Of a stretch of DNA of 64,000 nt, positions 9,489-20,154 are shown piece after piece; the first letter of the stretch is position 1; every line of letters begins with the position of its first letter. The notes beneath the pieces were generated by a model that saw nothing but the letters and a program-made list of their open reading frames with translations, had not been told where the DNA came from and searched no databases. The position numbers and the translations under genes are program-made. This stretch comes from Drechslera avenae. Its lineage: Eukaryota > Ascomycota > Dothideomycetes > Pleosporales > Pleosporaceae. Location of the stretch: assembly GCA_034640345.1 (NCBI GenBank), contig JAXRVH010000046.1, positions 62,001 through 126,000 of the forward strand, written 5' to 3'.

Positions 9489-12376
9489 GCGCCTGGTCCT
9501 CGCCCAATCTTTTCCATTTCAGACTCATGTTTGTTTGTTATTGTAAGATTTTTTATTTAGCACTGAAAAATATTATTATGAGCGAGCTGCCCCTCCACCT
9601 CTATACCCCCCAGAATTGTAAAAAGTTACGCGAAGCACACACTTTGGGGCATCCGTGATGAACAAGGCTGAACAAGCAGACGGAGAGAAAGAAAAAAAAA
9701 CACGCGCTATGCAAAGAGCTTGTACAGCGGGATAGCAAAGAAAATGACAATTATACAAGGATACCACAAAACAACTCCTCCCTGCATCCATGCCATGACC
9801 CTTGACTGCACTGCACTGCACTGCACTGCGCCTGTGCGACCCTATCTTGCTTCGCCCCGAGTCGCACAAAAGTGTCAGAATCCGCTCTAACCTTGCAATG
9901 ACGCACATGACCCCTAAAGCAAGAAATGCAAATCAACAATGCCTGTCTCTTTGTGCCTTTGCTCGCCTACTCCTTCCAACCATGCGCATGCAATACAAGC
10001 ACAGACATGCAACGCTTGTGACCAAACCCAAATATCCGGCTGATTACTGCATCCGTCATCTGTAACCATGCCTGGGGGTCCAGCCTAGTGGTAAACCTAA
10101 AAGTAAAAGAAAGCTGTCATTGCCCACTTTCACCCCGCTCTTACATTGTATGCGCGTGACGCATGTAGACTTTTTTTGATACTACTACTACTACTACTTC
10201 TACCTAGCAGTACAATCTTCGCATTTGCAGCAGACGCTTTTTCAAAGAGCTAAAGAGCGAGGCCTTTATACATGACTAGCGGATAACATCAATAAAATAC
10301 ATGACTAGAACGTTGTTTTTTTGCTTTCCCTTCTACTGCATCGAACCAGTAGCTTTTCTATTGATTTCTTTCTTGAAATTTGAGAAATTCGGGACAAACA
10401 GATTTCGTTGGCAAGGAATGCTGCCGAGTGTGTTGTACTTGTGTGTGTGTGTGTGTGTATACAGGCAAGGATCCCCAGCTTCTGCCTAGCATCAGCCCAA
10501 ACCCCAAAGTACCATATTCTCCACTTCTTTCTAGCTGTGAGTTGGACGCCACTACCGCACACTGCCACACATACTAGATTGGTGCGGTTGGCCGAGTCGC
10601 CACATTGTAATCGTAACAAACTTGACATCTTTCTTATCTGGGTCTTTTGCGCATATCTTTTTTTCTCTTCTTCTTCTTCTTTCTTTCCTCCACATCCATT
10701 TGCGTACGTTGCACGGTGTTGGGCTTTTTGATATTTTCCTTCTCCAGCCTCCACCGTCCGCCTCAGCGCCGCGCGCCCCCATCAGCCGCGCCGCCGCCGC
10801 CGCCGCTCCAAAAAAAAAAAGTACCTACGTGCCCAAGTCTACGGGCGCTCACACCATTCACCGGATCCGCCCAACTTTCATCTTTTACCCTATTTCTAAA
10901 CCCCCATCTACCTACATACCTGCCCTACATACTGACCCTAATCCAAATTACCCCCCCCGCACCCCGCATCATTGTGCGCAAGCCTACCAAGAAACCAAAC
11001 CCCCCCCCATTCATCTTCGTCATATCCCAGTTCCCAGTTCCAGTGCCGGTACCAGATGCAGACAACGGCAGGCTAAATACGTACCACGGCATGCACGTCC
11101 TGTCGTGTACCGGTGTACAAAGTTACCATGTCACGCGCATCGCGCACAAGTCCCCTCTAAAGTAGGTAGGAAGGTTTTGGCTTATAATTTTTTTGGACCC
11201 TGCGTCTGCATCTGATTACGCACACACCGAGGAAAAGCAAGTTTCGTTCGCATCCATCACCTTTCTTTTCTTTTTTTCTTCTTCTTCGTGCTTGGGCTGC
11301 ATACGCATGAGGTGCGGCGCAGCAGCTAGGGGGGGGGGGACTTGACATTGGCATTACGCCTAACTGTACTGCGGGGGCTGAGCAGGGTTTTCCAATTGGT
11401 TGGTTGGTTGGTTGGTTGGTTAGTTAGTTAGTCGGTCAAGTCGGTCACGCAGAGATCGAGGGGATGTACATCATCATCATCACGTGTCGAAAAGTGAGCC
11501 TTGACTTCAACTGCATCTCAACCTTGGTCAACACAAGGGCATGTACAGTAGTTGGAAGAAGTGAGGAGGGGGCCAAAGTTGGAATTAGAAAAAAATCCCG
11601 CTTTTTTCTTCTTCTCCTACTCCACTCCTCGGTCCGCATGTTTATTTCAATCTTCGGAAAATGGGTGTATGCTTGGATTTGCATGTTCCCGCTTTATATG
11701 GTTTGTGAATGTGCACGTGGGAGGCGTTCTTGCTTGTTGGGCTAGGCTAGGTGGGTGGGCAGAGCACGTGGCGTGCATGTGTTGGTGTGTATGCCGATTT
11801 CTTCGTTCTCTTTTTTGTTCTTCTCGGGTGGCGCGCTGGTGCGGATGCTTGGGTGTTTATTCCTACGGTTTAGTATGGCTTGTATGTTATTTTAGTATAG
11901 CCATGTTGTCAGTTTCCTCTTTTGATTTCCAAGATGTATGTTTTTTTTTGCGCTGTAAACGAGTGATTGGGTAGGCTAGTGGGTATAGGTGTGGTTGTAT
12001 GGCGTTAGATCTGGTTCCGGACAAAGAGCTGCATAATCATCCGTGTCACGACGGCACGGGCTGCTTTGGTAGGACAGATGATTAGAGAATACTACAGGTT
12101 GTGTTGTACCGGATCGTATGGCGCAGAGAATATAACAATCTGAGGACTTACATCGAGGTTTCCATGTCAGACAAGGCAAGCATTACGATTTTCATTTCTC
12201 GATTCCCGACTCTGGTAGGTACCACTCTGTCTCTGAACATTATCACTCAATTTGTCTGCATAGTTTTCCCATCCATCTAAACGCTAAACATTACTTCCCC
12301 ATCACCTCTCCGTCAAATCGTTTCATCATCAAATACCTCCTATCCAAACTCGCCTGCAGACTCTCCCTTCACCCCT
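9489..12376. other. 2.9 kb low-complexity intergenic region
   Basis: No gene is supported. It contains a CTGCA pentamer run (about 9808-9830), ACT triplets near 10180, GT repeats near 10440, CCG triplets near 10790, C-rich and T-rich stretches and the TTGG tract at 11396. Open frames at 10622-11215 and 11552-11974 are low-complexity, overlap in several frames and carry no motif, so they are not called as genes. Confidence 0.5.
11396..11434 (+). repeat. TTGG tetranucleotide microsatellite
   Basis: About six TTGG units run into TTAG units and then GTCGG. A similar TTGG-to-TAAG tract occurs at about 47940-47970. Confidence 0.8.
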
Positions 12377-12877
12377 TCACCACGCCATAACCCCCGCCGC
12401 TCCCGCAACCACTCCCACAAACCCCATCTTCCTATACACCCTCCCACCAGCCGCCCCAGTCACCTGCGCACTTGCACTCGCACTCGTCAACGCCACCGTC
12501 GCAGTACTCTTCATACCACCCGTCGTAGTCACCAACGCACTTGTCCTGAACGTCTCACTCGAGCTCCCACTAACCCCCGTCGGAATCCCGCTGATCAGCG
12601 TAACACCAGTCGCTCTCGAAATAGCAGGCGGTGAAGTATCAATCGCCAAACCTGTTGGTGCAGTCGACAACAGCGATGCCGGAGGTGTGATAAAGCTGGC
12701 GTAAGACTGACTACTCGGCGTATGGGTCGATGGTAGCAACGCGTCTGTTGATGCTGATGGTGTGTCGACGGTAAAGGGGGCGCCCCATGACGACGTCGTA
12801 GTTGTCTGAGCGTGGGACATGTGTGGTGCGAGACCGAGGAGGGGGAGCAGTGTTTTGCGGAGGGAAGACTTTTTCAT
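12377..12877 (-). CDS. Small Ser/Thr-rich secreted or GPI-anchored protein
   Basis: Single exon, 166 residues from the ATG at 12877. An in-frame upstream ATG at 12952 would add a His/Thr/Ile/Tyr stretch translated from a microsatellite and would bury the signal peptide, so the downstream start is preferred. Residues 1-24 (MKKSSLRKTLLPLLGLAPHMSHA) look like a signal peptide. The middle is dominated by Ser, Thr, Ala and Pro and is likely O-glycosylated. A Gly/Ala/Val hydrophobic tail at the end fits a GPI signal. No conserved domain is recognised; it resembles small mucin-like fungal surface proteins. Function unknown. Confidence 0.6.
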   Translation of the reverse strand: MKKSSLRKTLLPLLGLAPHMSHAQTTTTSSWGAPFTVDTPSASTDALLPSTHTPSSQSYASFITPPASLLSTAPTGLAIDTSPPAISRATGVTLISGIPTGVSGSSSETFRTSALVTTTGGMKSTATVALTSASASAQVTGAAGGRVYRKMGFVGVVAGAAGVMAW

Positions 12878-12902
12878 CTTTGGTGACGTGGGTGGAGGAT
12901 TG

Positions 12903-12934
<32 letters not shown>

Positions 12935-13781
12935 AATGTGTTCCTTCTTCAACGTCGCAAAGCAAGCAAGCAGCCAGAGAAAGAGAAGACGAGAGAAGAT
13001 GAAAAAAAAATGAAATCAAGATCCCTTGTTTTCTTCCTCTCTTTCTCCTTGAAACAAATCAGACGTTGGTATGTTCCTTTCCCGCTTCCCGTCCCTCGGC
13101 CTCCCTTTTTGCCGTCCTTTTATTTAACATGTTCGTCAAAGTCCGAGACCAGCGGGCTTCGATCGCCCGCTAGTGCTCACAAGCCTGACGTAGAGTTTTT
13201 GTCGTCGTGTCGAATGTGGTGAAACACTTGCTAGCCTGAAGTTCTGATTCGTGATTTTGGGCGTCAGGCGCGCCATGTGGTTGGCTGCACGGAGGTGATC
13301 GGTGGGTTCTCGGCTCTCCGCAATGGGATATGCAATGGGATATGCGATGGGGGGGCGGATGGCGCCTGCCGGACCCCGATGTTTACTTGCATGCGCTGGC
13401 CAGGTGTTTGAAGGGGAGAGACAGATGCAGGGTGTTGGTGCAGGTCAGATCTGCGGTAAGGGTGAGGGTTGCTGACGTAAGAGTGCCCAGATACGTGGAT
13501 TGTCAAGAGAGGTACCAGCGTGTGCAACATGCTTTAGGCTGGCTGAAAATGAGAAAACCTTTCACAAGCGCAGTGCATGCAAGACGAGTTGTCGTCAACG
13601 TTATCAGGTAACAATCGGACTGGCATTGACCCCTACTCTCCTACTTGCTCGTCTCCGCATCAAATGGGCTCACTATATCACTCCATATCTCCGATGTAGT
13701 TATTTTTCCATTGCAACGTCGTGTTTACAACTGAATTCCACCCTACAATGTGCATTGCCAAATCACACAAGGACACACCGA
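12878..13781. other. Intergenic between surface protein and oxidoreductase
   Basis: Contains the AT/GT microsatellite at 12902-12934 and A-rich tracts. A perfect hairpin resembling a tRNA T-arm is at about 13152-13171. No gene is supported. Confidence 0.5.
12902..12934. repeat. (AT)n(GT)n compound microsatellite
   Basis: An AT run is followed directly by a GT run, immediately upstream of the 12877 start on the minus strand. Confidence 0.85.
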
Positions 13782-15107
13782 CTACCACTTGACCAGATCC
13801 TGCACTTGGACAGGCATACCCGACTCCATGGATTTATTCGCACCGACACCAACGAGCACAGCGTTACCGCCATCCCGGATATAGGCCGCGCGTTTGAAGC
13901 TGTCTGCAACATCACCAACCAGCACATCGCGCAGTAAAAGAGGATCGCCTCCGCCATGGCCGCCTTCTGACTTCTGGATATCGACAACATAGGGCTTCTC
14001 CCACAGGGGATACACAACAATCTCCGTCTTCTCCACGCCTCCTTGGACATAATTGCTCTCGAGCTCGCCGATACCCTCGTTGGTAACAGTCTCGCCACCG
14101 GCCGAGTATCCACCTTCAACGACATTTATCTCAATGCGGCCTTTGCTTCCGTTGAACACACAGCGGTAGCCTTCCCATGGTGCGTATGCATATGTGTTGT
14201 ATGTCATGACGGTTTGGTTCTTGTACTTGATAATCATGGAGAGATTGTCTTCGATGGTGATGCCGTCCGCGAAGCAATTCCGGTCGCGGATGTAGCCATC
14301 CTCGTGCTCGGCCTCAAGATACAGTTTCTTCAGCTGGGCGTTTTGGTCAATGTGTATGGCGAACGGGTCATTCTTGGCAGCTTCGTTGTTGAGATAGCGC
14401 TCGCCCAGATTCTTTTCTCCGCGTCTCTCAGCATTTTCTCGGCCGTAGAAGCGCAGGCTACCCAGACAGTAGACCATTTCAGGCTCAGTGTTGAGCCAAT
14501 AGTGCACCAGGTCGAAGTGGTGGATCGACTTGTGCGTCTGGATGCCACCGCTAGTATCCTTGTTCCGATGCCATCGACGCATAAAGTCGGACCCGTGTGC
14601 GCAGTCCAGGATCCAGTCCATATGTACGGTCGAAATCTCACCAATAACACCCGAATCGATGAGCTCGCGCATCTTGGTATGGTGCGGCGCATATCGATAG
14701 TTGAACAGCACACGAACCTGCTTGCCCGTCTTCTTTTCAGCATCAACCATGGCCTGCAGCTTCTCTTCGTCGATGGTCATGGGCTTCTCCGTAATAGCAT
14801 CGCAGCCCAGCTCCATGGCGCGGATGCAGTAAACATGGTGGAAACGGTCAATGGTCGTGACAATGACAACATCTGCTTTTTGCTCATTGACCATCTTGTC
14901 AAAATCTTCGGCCTTGTACATGGGTACGCGCTCGCCACCAATTTCGGCAATGCGGTCGTTGGCAGCCTTCATGCGCGTCTGATTGGTATCGCAGATACCT
15001 ACGACTTGGGCAACATCTTTGAAATCTTTGATAATACTCTGGTAGTAGAAGGCTGAGCGGACGCCCATGCCTACAATGACATAGCGCTTGATCTGAGGAG
15101 TAGCCAT
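13782..15107 (-). CDS. Gfo/Idh/MocA-family NAD(P)-dependent oxidoreductase
   Basis: Intronless, 441 residues. A Rossmann fold at the N-terminus has a glycine motif (GMGVRS, 13-18) and the usual acidic end of strand 2 (GICD, 37-40). The family motif EKP is at 107-109. The catalytic-region motif SGGIQTHKSIHHFDL (186-200) holds the Lys/His/Asp set used by sugar and inositol dehydrogenases of this family. Such enzymes oxidise hydroxyls of sugars, cyclitols or related compounds with NAD(P); the substrate cannot be told from sequence. No signal peptide, so cytosolic. It is transcribed away from a transcription factor gene starting at 15656, sharing a 548-base promoter region, which suggests co-regulation. 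Confident in the family. Confidence 0.92.
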   Translation of the reverse strand: MATPQIKRYVIVGMGVRSAFYYQSIIKDFKDVAQVVGICDTNQTRMKAANDRIAEIGGERVPMYKAEDFDKMVNEQKADVVIVTTIDRFHHVYCIRAMELGCDAITEKPMTIDEEKLQAMVDAEKKTGKQVRVLFNYRYAPHHTKMRELIDSGVIGEISTVHMDWILDCAHGSDFMRRWHRNKDTSGGIQTHKSIHHFDLVHYWLNTEPEMVYCLGSLRFYGRENAERRGEKNLGERYLNNEAAKNDPFAIHIDQNAQLKKLYLEAEHEDGYIRDRNCFADGITIEDNLSMIIKYKNQTVMTYNTYAYAPWEGYRCVFNGSKGRIEINVVEGGYSAGGETVTNEGIGELESNYVQGGVEKTEIVVYPLWEKPYVVDIQKSEGGHGGGDPLLLRDVLVGDVADSFKRAAYIRDGGNAVLVGVGANKSMESGMPVQVQDLVKW

Positions 15108-15655
15108 GACGTGGTACGGATATGAAGTGAACCAGCAGAAGTAAACACAAAGCTCAGTGATGAACAGTCAGGCTAACAACTGGAGTAATATTGGCACATA
15201 TTTATATACACGTCGTTGCGCTCCTGTGGCATCCGGGGAGGATGCACGTACGTGTTCCAGCACAACTAAATTCTCAAATCAAGAACCATTGTCAAGAGCA
15301 TTGTGCGTCTGTTCTTGAGGAAGATAGTCCGTAAAGCTGCACATGCATATGTTTGACAGCGTATTCTGCTGAGTAGTCAAGCAGACCGCCCCGAAAAGGG
15401 CTTAGGGTTCGTATTCCCCGCACCTCACCCTTGGTGGAAATAGTGGGGAGGCGGAATCGTCCTAATTCGGGTCGGCACAGGAACGAGCACGATGAGACAG
15501 GCCAACAGGGTCTGAACAAGTATTTCGACCCACTTCAAGCCAGCAGGATAGATGAGCGTGGGATCCCCGGGCCAAAGACGGATAGTTGCCGCTCCGACTC
15601 CTTCCATTGACCCCAAAGTCCGACAGTCCCGATACGTTTCCAGTGACCAGTAACA
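15108..15655. promoter_or_regulatory. Divergent promoter region, oxidoreductase / transcription factor
   Basis: A 548-base gap between two divergent ATGs. TATTTATATA at 15196-15206 is a plausible TATA element for the oxidoreductase. No other gene fits. Confidence 0.45.
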
Positions 15656-17616
15656 ATGCATATCGTATGGCAGTCAGGTGAAACGTCGATTAGGAAACGA
15701 GCAGCGTCTGCATGCATAAGTTGTCGTTCACGGAAGAAGCGATGTTACCACGTTGGTAGACGGAATCCAGGAAGAGTAGACCGTACCGAGAGGATCGAGG
15801 TGCCAATACAGCAAGACCATTCAAGCACGACTACGCGCAATTCGAGTCCGAGTCCAGGCCGTGTGAGCGAATACAACCCCGAATCTGTCCTCACAGCTCT
15901 ATCAGAAGATGCAGGACCAGGATCAAGCACTCAGGTACTGGGAGCACATACGACAGCATTACAGCCCATGCCACCAGCTGCCGCACCTAGTCCGTCTGCC
16001 ACATACGAAGCACAGCGCCGTTTGGCATGGTACAAGGAGCATAAAACTTGCGCTGCGCCACGGACACTATCTGAAGCGCATCAGAGGTATCTCGAAGATG
16101 AGGGAGCTTTTGTCGTATTGCCCAAGACGACTACTGATGCCCTTCTCCCCTTGTACATTTCCATGCTAGACGACCTCACTCCCATCACGAACGGCCCAGA
16201 CGTCTTCCGTGACCATAGTAATGGTCTGGCTTCTATATACTTGGTTCGGGCAATTTGTCTCGTCGTCTGCAAGACAAAGCATGCCGCCCCTTTCTTACGG
16301 CTGACTGACTCTGGAGCCCTTCTGGAGCCCTTGGATTTTGCATCCAAGCTGCTGGCAGGCTTAGACGCAGCCATAAAAGCAGACCTGGAGCCCGACCGCG
16401 TCGTCAAGATCCAGATCCTGGCACTGATGCACCTGCACAACGATGGCCTAGCAGGTGTTGATCGCGCATCAAGCTATCTGTCACAGGCCATTTGTGAAGC
16501 ATGGTCCATGTGCATACATTTGCAGATGCCAGGGAACCCCGATAAAGAAATGTGTGAATATCTATGGTGGTCACTCCGCAACTTTGACCGCCTGGGCAAG
16601 CCCATCATGGCAGCTGCACCCTTCTTCATTGACGATGCCGATATCGGCATCGATCGTATCACCCCCGACAAGAGCAACTATCGTTCGCAGGTCATGGCCG
16701 TGGCTCTGAACCTAGGAGACCTTATGATCACGGCAACAAAGGCCTACAAAGCTGGCTCCACATCCGCCACCGATGGCTGCCAGACCTTCCCATCCTTCTC
16801 GGAAGTCACGCAAGGTGTTGATTTCAACCAATTCCACAGATCGCACAGAGGTAAAGACGCAACCCCTAACCCATCCATCTCACAACCCCCTACTCAACCA
16901 TGGCAGTCTACTTGGAAACATGGTACCATGTCGCAGCCATGTTATCCTGTCGCTACAGTGGCCCAGGCACTGTACAATACGCCCGGCGCTTCGCTTCGGC
17001 CGACCGCGTCCTCGAGCTCGTTTCCACAGAGGGAATCGAAGCTCTTCCCCCACTGCCACTAGTCCCGTATGCAATGTCCATGTGTACGACGGTTATATAC
17101 CGCGCGTTACACGACGGCGAGCGCGACATAGACAAGGCGTGTGAGGATCTGCGTCGGTGCTGTGACGTGCTTGATGCCCTGGGTTGGCGATGGACGAGCG
17201 TACGAGGTGTGGCGAAACTTGCAAAGAGACTCTGGAGACTGATTGATTCGGGGGCTTTGCATGGTTTGCTAGACGCACAGCGCGGTAGCAGCAGTAGTGG
17301 TAGTGGCGGAAGAGATGCTGGCTTGGAGGGTGCAAGAAGTACGAGGGCATGGGATGGATACTCTGTCGGTATGCTTGAGAGAAGTGGCCATGCCTCACTT
17401 TCTGACGCTGTTGCGGTGGCTATGCATACCGATGATGCATTTCCGCAGGAACCACGCGTTCCATACAGCAACCAAGTCTTTCAGAAACAGCTCACAGAAA
17501 TATGGCCGGGCATTGATACTTGCTACTCGCAAATAGACTGGACGTTCCAGGACTGGTTTGATTACGAACTACCCGGTACAGAACTACCCGGCACGTTTGA
17601 CCATGTGCCACGATAA
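15656..17616 (+). CDS. Fungal-specific transcription factor with an atypical Cys cluster
   Basis: Exons 15656-16850 and 16907-17616 give 634 residues. The 56-base intron (GTAAAG, CTAAC, GCAG) restores the frame into VYLETWYHVAAM. The N-terminus has CISCRSRKKRC (residues 20-30, CX2CX6C), then Tyr-His, but no second CX2C...C half as in a normal Zn2Cys6 cluster. The basic arm matches Zn2Cys6 DNA contacts. A later YNPESVL (73-79) resembles the NPES motif of CTF1/FarA-like regulators. Residues about 150-340 fit the fungal transcription factor middle homology region (LPLYISMLDDLTPI, LASIYLVRAICLVVC, EYLWWSLRNFDRLG). Probably nuclear, perhaps regulating the divergent oxidoreductase gene and carbon-source use. 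The start could lie upstream, but no missing cysteines appear there. Confidence 0.8.
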
Positions 17617-17698
17617 GTTTTGGCACAGAAACTCTCAAAAAGAGAAAATCGTTGGTATACTCATATTCATGCTGTTGGCTATATATTCCGATTCTCTA

Positions 17699-19178
17699 CT
17701 ATAAAGCCACTCCAACATCCCCACTCCTTTTATCTTCTCCATTCTTATCGTCTGCACCGTCCGGCGGTCGCGATTGCGGATACTGCTCCTCATCGACATG
17801 TCCCCCCTGCGTCTGCTCCCCGCCCACATTTCCCAAATTCAATCCATCCCTCTTCCCTGCATCCAACTCACTGGGCCGCGGTATCTCCCTACCGCCAATT
17901 TCCCAGACATTAGCGCTCGTCGGCATCTCATTGTTTGGCGGGATTTTCGAATCGGAAAACTGGTGCTGCTGCGCTGGTTTTTCATCTTCAGACGAGTATC
18001 TGAGTGCAGCAGATTGAGCATGTCCTGTGGCTGCGGTTGCCGGTGAGGCAGAGGCCCATGGTGTTTGTTGTCCTTGAGTGAGAGGGGATACGGGAGATGT
18101 AAGTGCTACTGGTAGGGTGGATGGTGTATTTGTTTGTCGAGGAATTGCAGTGGGTGGGTAGGTACTTTGTGGGAATCTTGCTGGGAGACCGTCGTTGATG
18201 GGTGGGGGTGACGGCGGCGGTAGTGATGGTGTGTATTCCGTCGAAGAAGTAATAACCGGGCTCGCTTCTTTGTCCGAGAAATTCGCTGTTTTAGACTTGT
18301 CCTTTTTCTTCTTCCGGTGTCGAAGGAGGAGTAAAACGAAGATTCCAATCAAGGCCAGCGCCGCGATTCCACCTACCACCACACCAGCAATAAGCCCGGT
18401 CGATGGCCCCGAATCGGATTTTGACGACGAAGAATTCGTCGATAAACTGGGTTCTTGCGTACCAGTGCTGCCTAACGATGACACCGATCCAGTAGCAGTA
18501 GAAGTCGTCACAACCACACTACTACTACTTCTACTACCCCCTTCTCCTGCCCCTGTCGAAGCCGTAATCTCCGCAGCAATACTCGTCGCATCTGCCGACT
18601 GCGCTGTTGGCAATGCACCAACCACACTCCCCGCCACACTCTCAATCACCGCCGTCGGAACTGTAATCCCGTTACTCGACAGCACTGATGATACATCGCC
18701 CACGATACTCGATATCAAACTGCCAATCTGCCTACGCTGCTGCTCGTGGGCGCGACGTACGTGTTCCGCGGTAATGCTGCCAGCTGCGCGGCAGTGCTCG
18801 TTTGCGGTGGCCTCGATGAGCACACGGTCTGGATGAGAGGGAGGGCGAGAGGCATAGTTGTCGAAGCATGTAGTGAGCCAGAGGTATTGGTCGCAGAGAC
18901 ATGCAGAGTCTAGGGGGGTTTGAGGACAAGAAAAGTAAGATTTTATTGCCGATGTACAAGATGTTATTGCACTAGATTTCCCTCCCCCCAAAGATTAGCT
19001 TTTTCTTCGTTCATAATCTTCAAACATGATTCCATTTTACAAATAGGACACTAACGAATGAAAAAAAACACTCAACTCACATTTGCTCGTGGTTCCTCTC
19101 CACTTGCCTTTCCACCCCCGATCCAACAACACCAGGCCACCGTAGTCCCGGCACAAACTTGGAAAAAACATTCAGCAT
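17699..19178 (-). CDS. Single-pass membrane protein with Cys-rich N-terminal domain
   Basis: The main exon (18971-17699) has no ATG near its start. A 98-base upstream exon (19178-19081) with an ATG joins in frame through a 109-base intron (GTGAGT, GCTAAT, CTAG), giving 456 residues. This 5' end is a proposal and encodes no obvious signal peptide. The main exon has six cysteines in a CFEM-like spacing (TSC, FSC, CLC, TTC, EHC), a Ser/Thr-rich stalk, one strong membrane helix (GLIAGVVVGGIAALALIGIFVLLLL), a basic stop-transfer RHRKKKKDK and a long Pro/Ser-rich tail. This is the layout of fungal cell-surface sensors or wall-stress-type proteins. It converges with the transcription factor gene, 82 bases apart. 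Function unknown; the start is the weak point. Confidence 0.65.
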
Positions 19179-20154
19179 GTCTCTGTTCTCACTTGATTAT
19201 ACTTGAATCCAATCCGCCTCATCGGACAAAAACCAGAACGTTGTCGTTGTCGTGACAAACCAAGGCCAAAACCAAGGACTAGAGAAACAAGAACAACACT
19301 TGCCAGATCCCGAGGAACGGCAGATCAACTACACCCAGCTAGCTAGCTAGCTCGCTCGAAGGGGCAAGACAAGGCAAGACAAGACAAGCGGGCAGTCCCA
19401 AAAAAAAGAGCAAGAACAAGAACAAGATAGTGCCCCCCTCCCAAAAAAAATCCCTATCACAACAGCCATGCATTCTTCTCTCAGAAACCTGATCTGATGT
19501 CACAAATCGATGATGTAAAGTCGGGTAAAAAGGTGTGGATTTACAAATGTGGCGTATGTGGCGCAAGGCGTGGCCGTGCCCCGATTACCCGACCCCTTCT
19601 CCACCAATCAAGCAAAGGAGCGAACATTGCCAAAGGGTAAGTTGGTAACGCATGTGCCGTGCCGCGTTCCTTCCTTGGCCTTTTTTACGCCACCCTCCGG
19701 TTAGCGGGCTGTCTTGCTTTTGTTACAATCGGAACAATTTGGCAGATTGACAGATTGACAGTGACAGTTTATAGCTCACGGCAAACTGACGACGTGCAGT
19801 GTGCAGTGTTTGCGAGGTGCCTATTGTATGACATCCGCCGCCATAGCTGACCGTGTTGTATAGGTACCACGACGGCAGTGGTGTACAAGTATGAGATGTG
19901 ATTACAGTATTGAAAGAAATGCAAATGGGAGACGGTATGACTTGGATCTGAAAAGAAAAAGACTCTTCCCCAAATCTGCACAGACACTTAGGAACGAAAT
20001 AATGGTGATGCGTGCGTGCGCGCTCCGCTCCGCTGCAAAAGAAAAGAAAGCAATTGGGGTATTCGAAGCCACTATGCCCACAGCCCATAACCGTCTTCGC
20101 CCACACCTCTTCACATTCTTTACCCTCCCTTCCCATCTGATGATCTCAGCCCAT
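19179..20154. other. Intergenic, no gene seen
   Basis: Contains AGCTAGCTAG and CAAGA simple repeats (19330-19420) and the 3' region of the dynein intermediate chain gene. Short open frames here have no motif. Confidence 0.5.

Noticed and set aside
10325..10350. T-arm-like palindrome on the minus strand (CTACTG ... CAGTAG)
   Set aside because: Loop size and stem register are wrong for a tRNA and no cloverleaf surrounds it.
10622..11215. 197- and 172-codon overlapping plus-strand frames
   Set aside because: Both frames are open over the same low-complexity CT/CCG-rich sequence, with no motif or signal; compositional artefact.
12878..12952. Upstream ATG giving a longer version of the 12377 surface protein
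   Set aside because: The extra residues come from AT/GT microsatellite sequence and would displace the signal peptide from the N-terminus.
13144..13182. Possible tRNA: perfect T-arm-like hairpin with TTCGATC loop
   Set aside because: Stem CGGGC/GCCCG with a canonical-looking loop is present, but no matching acceptor stem, D-arm or anticodon arm is found upstream.
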